A stretch of DNA of 64,000 nucleotides, from positions 1,240,001 through 1,304,000 of the forward strand of contig JAJFFV010000005.1 of assembly GCA_021776475.1 (NCBI GenBank). The letters run 5' to 3'. Source of the stretch: Parvularculaceae bacterium. Its GTDB lineage: Bacteria > Pseudomonadota > Alphaproteobacteria > Caulobacterales > Parvularculaceae. The first letter of the stretch is position 1, and each line of letters opens with the position of its first letter. The notes under the pieces are model-generated. The model was given only the letters and a program-made list of their open reading frames with translations, was not told the DNA's origin and searched no databases. Position numbers and translations under genes: made by a program. Shown in pieces: positions 62,752 to 64,000 of the stretch.

Positions 62752-64000
62752 TCAATAGGTCGCCGAATATCCCCGGCTGCCGCGCGGATCACTCGATGAA
62801 TAATAATACCCATCGTCATACATGATGGTCTGAGTACGGCCAATCCTCCCTTGCAGAAAACCAAGCTGTAGGTCGTCGCCGAGAACACGTATGTCAAAGC
62901 CGCGGTCACGCAGAATGGCTTGCGTGTCGTTAGAGACACCGGGCTCCAGCACTACAACATCTGGCAGCCACTGATGGTGAATGCGCGGCGCTCTGCTCGC
63001 TTCTTCAACATTCATATCGAATTCGATCACGTTCAAGATCACCTGCAGGACAGTGGTGATGATCGTGCTGCCGCCGCGGCTGCCGGTCACCAGGAATGGT
63101 TTGCCACCCTTTAACACAATCGTCGGCGACATCGATGACAGGGGCCGTTTGCCTGCCTCAATCGCGTTGGCGGTGCCACCGATTAACCCATATCCGTTCG
63201 GTGCGCCCGGCTTGGCTGAGAAATCATCCATCTCATTGTTCAGCAAAAATCCGGCCCCATCAACGGAATACCCACTGCCGAATGAGAAATTCAGCGTGGT
63301 CGCCACCGCGACGGTGTTGCCCTCTGCGTCCATAACAGAATAATGCGTCGTCTGCGGACTTTCCGCTGGCAAATCGAGGCCTGGCCGAATGTCCAGCGAC
63401 TTGTTCGCGCGCCGCAGGTTAATCGTGCTGCGCAGCTCTTCGGCATATGCCTTGTCGGTCAGGGCCGCGGTGGGTACGGCATAGTAATCCGGGTCGCCCA
63501 GATATTGCGAGCGGTCGGCGTAAGCGCGCCGCATTGCCTCAACCAGCCGGTGAATATAGTCGGCGCTATTATGGCCAAGCGCCGTGAGGTCTTCGTAACC
63601 CTCCAGGATATTCAGCATCTGGATGATATGAATACCACCGGAGGAGGGTGGCGGCATCGCCACGATCTCATAACCGCGATAGATGCCATAGACCGGCTCA
63701 CGCTCGATGACGCGGTAAGTGGCAAGATCATCAAGCGTGATTAGCCCGCCGCCGCGCTCCATCTCCGCAACGATCAGTTCAGCGACGCGGCCTTCATAAA
63801 ATCCCTTCGCGCCTTCCCGCGAGATGTCACGCAACGTCCGCGCAAGATCTTTTTGCACAACAATATCACCAACACGATACGCCTCGCCGTCAAGACCTTC
63901 CAGAAAATACTCGACAGACGACTGGTCAATCAATAACCCGCTCCGATACTCCGCCAGAGATGCTTCATACGCATACGTAACTTCGAACCCACGCGCTGCC
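62752..64000 (-). CDS. ggt: Gamma-glutamyltransferase (5' end cut off)
   Basis: The frame is open to the end of the window; about 416 C-terminal residues are visible. The autoprocessing site is in SPQTTHYSVMDAEGNTVAVA, where a Thr becomes the N-terminal nucleophile of the small subunit; GAGFLLNNEMDDF and MSPTIVLKGGKPFLVTGS.RGG are the glutamate-binding and conserved GGS segments. It cleaves or transfers gamma-glutamyl groups (glutathione) in the periplasm. Confidence 0.95.
   Translation of the reverse strand, partial: AARGFEVTYAYEASLAEYRSGLLIDQSSVEYFLEGLDGEAYRVGDIVVQKDLARTLRDISREGAKGFYEGRVAELIVAEMERGGGLITLDDLATYRVIEREPVYGIYRGYEIVAMPPPSSGGIHIIQMLNILEGYEDLTALGHNSADYIHRLVEAMRRAYADRSQYLGDPDYYAVPTAALTDKAYAEELRSTINLRRANKSLDIRPGLDLPAESPQTTHYSVMDAEGNTVAVATTLNFSFGSGYSVDGAGFLLNNEMDDFSAKPGAPNGYGLIGGTANAIEAGKRPLSSMSPTIVLKGGKPFLVTGSRGGSTIITTVLQVILNVIEFDMNVEEASRAPRIHHQWLPDVVVLEPGVSNDTQAILRDRGFDIRVLGDDLQLGFLQGRIGRTQTIMYDDGYYYSSSDPRGSRGYSATY

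Noticed and set aside
62717-62753. Bidirectional terminator between DUF885 and ggt genes
   Set aside because: An imperfect 12-bp inverted repeat exists, but the 13-nt loop and the lack of a T run on either strand leave it unsupported.
1-64000. tRNA, rRNA or CRISPR loci
   Set aside because: No cloverleaf with a conserved TTCGA loop, no rRNA-like blocks and no regular direct repeats with spacers were found by eye; a covariance-model search would be decisive.

Overview
The window is a stretch of bacterial chromosome, almost certainly from an alphaproteobacterium. The evidence is the gene order coxB-coxA-ctaB-(coxF-like)-ctaG-coxC-DUF983-surf1, the MoxR/DUF58/DUF4159/amidotransferase-like block, the DUF1285-NUDIX-cca operon, a gluQ tRNA-modification gene, a stand-alone nrdB with tandem NrdR boxes, and a KorAB 2-oxoacid:ferredoxin oxidoreductase. 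Family and order cannot be fixed from the sequence alone. The gene mix (halogenase-like flavoprotein, several secreted metallopeptidases, acyl-CoA metabolism, Rieske oxygenase) suggests an aerobic, protein- and lipid-using, probably marine or aquatic heterotroph. Coding density is high and there are no rRNA genes, recognisable tRNA genes, insertion sequences, prophage or CRISPR array.

Layout. 1-2.5 kb: korA (cut by the window edge) and korB. 2.5-9.4 kb: a lipoprotein M1 aminopeptidase, an alkyltransferase-like (ATL) DNA-binding protein, signal peptidase I, an MpaB-type oxygenase, an XRE regulator coupled to a small membrane protein, nrdB behind two NrdR boxes, and a GNAT enzyme. 9.5-20.3 kb: mostly single genes, namely a secreted HExxH/TPR protein, DUF1330, a flavin-dependent halogenase-like protein, a methyltransferase, DUF1287, a DUF2807 adhesin-like protein, a frameshifted bactofilin, gluQ, a CPBP protease, a J-domain protein, tldD and a decayed O6-alkylguanine-DNA alkyltransferase. 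20.3-22.5 kb: a Rieske monooxygenase translationally coupled to an amino-acid permease. 22.8-29.9 kb: the aa3 cytochrome c oxidase locus, divided by a strong terminator and containing an unlisted 38-residue ORF coupled to ctaB. 29.9-39.8 kb: dadA-like, a MotA/OmpA-like membrane pair, suhB, a secreted metalloprotease, an acyl-CoA synthetase, xerC, a lipoprotein and a flagellin-like helical protein. 39.9-46.7 kb: moxR-DUF58-DUF4159-amidotransferase-like operon on the minus strand. 46.9-52.4 kb: sppA, then DUF1285-nudL-cca, and a glycosyltransferase facing them. 52.6-58.6 kb: acyl-CoA dehydrogenase and CoA ligase, VOC protein, AraC regulator, arfB, a second CPBP protease, GNAT. 58.6-64 kb: a secreted VWA protein with five tandem ~90-residue repeats, a DUF885 peptidase, and gamma-glutamyltransferase cut by the window edge.

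How the genes fit together. The respiratory locus holds the catalytic subunits I-III and the assembly factors for haem O (ctaB), the CuB site (ctaG) and haem insertion (surf1), so it can build most of a terminal oxidase; haem A synthase is not here. KorAB, the acyl-CoA dehydrogenase and two AMP-forming CoA ligases feed carbon into central metabolism. Envelope functions are prominent: signal peptidase I, SppA, two CPBP proteases, several exported peptidases, the MoxR block and the MotA/OmpA pair.

The most unusual points are the ~100-residue insertion in CoxB between its second membrane helix and the CuA domain, the coupled micro-ORF before ctaB, the five-repeat VWA protein, loss of the catalytic PCHRV segment from the alkyltransferase while an ATL gene survives nearby, the +1 frameshift in bactofilin at an A6 run, and an orphan stator-like MotA/OmpA pair. 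All functional statements rest on motifs read by eye; no database search was run.
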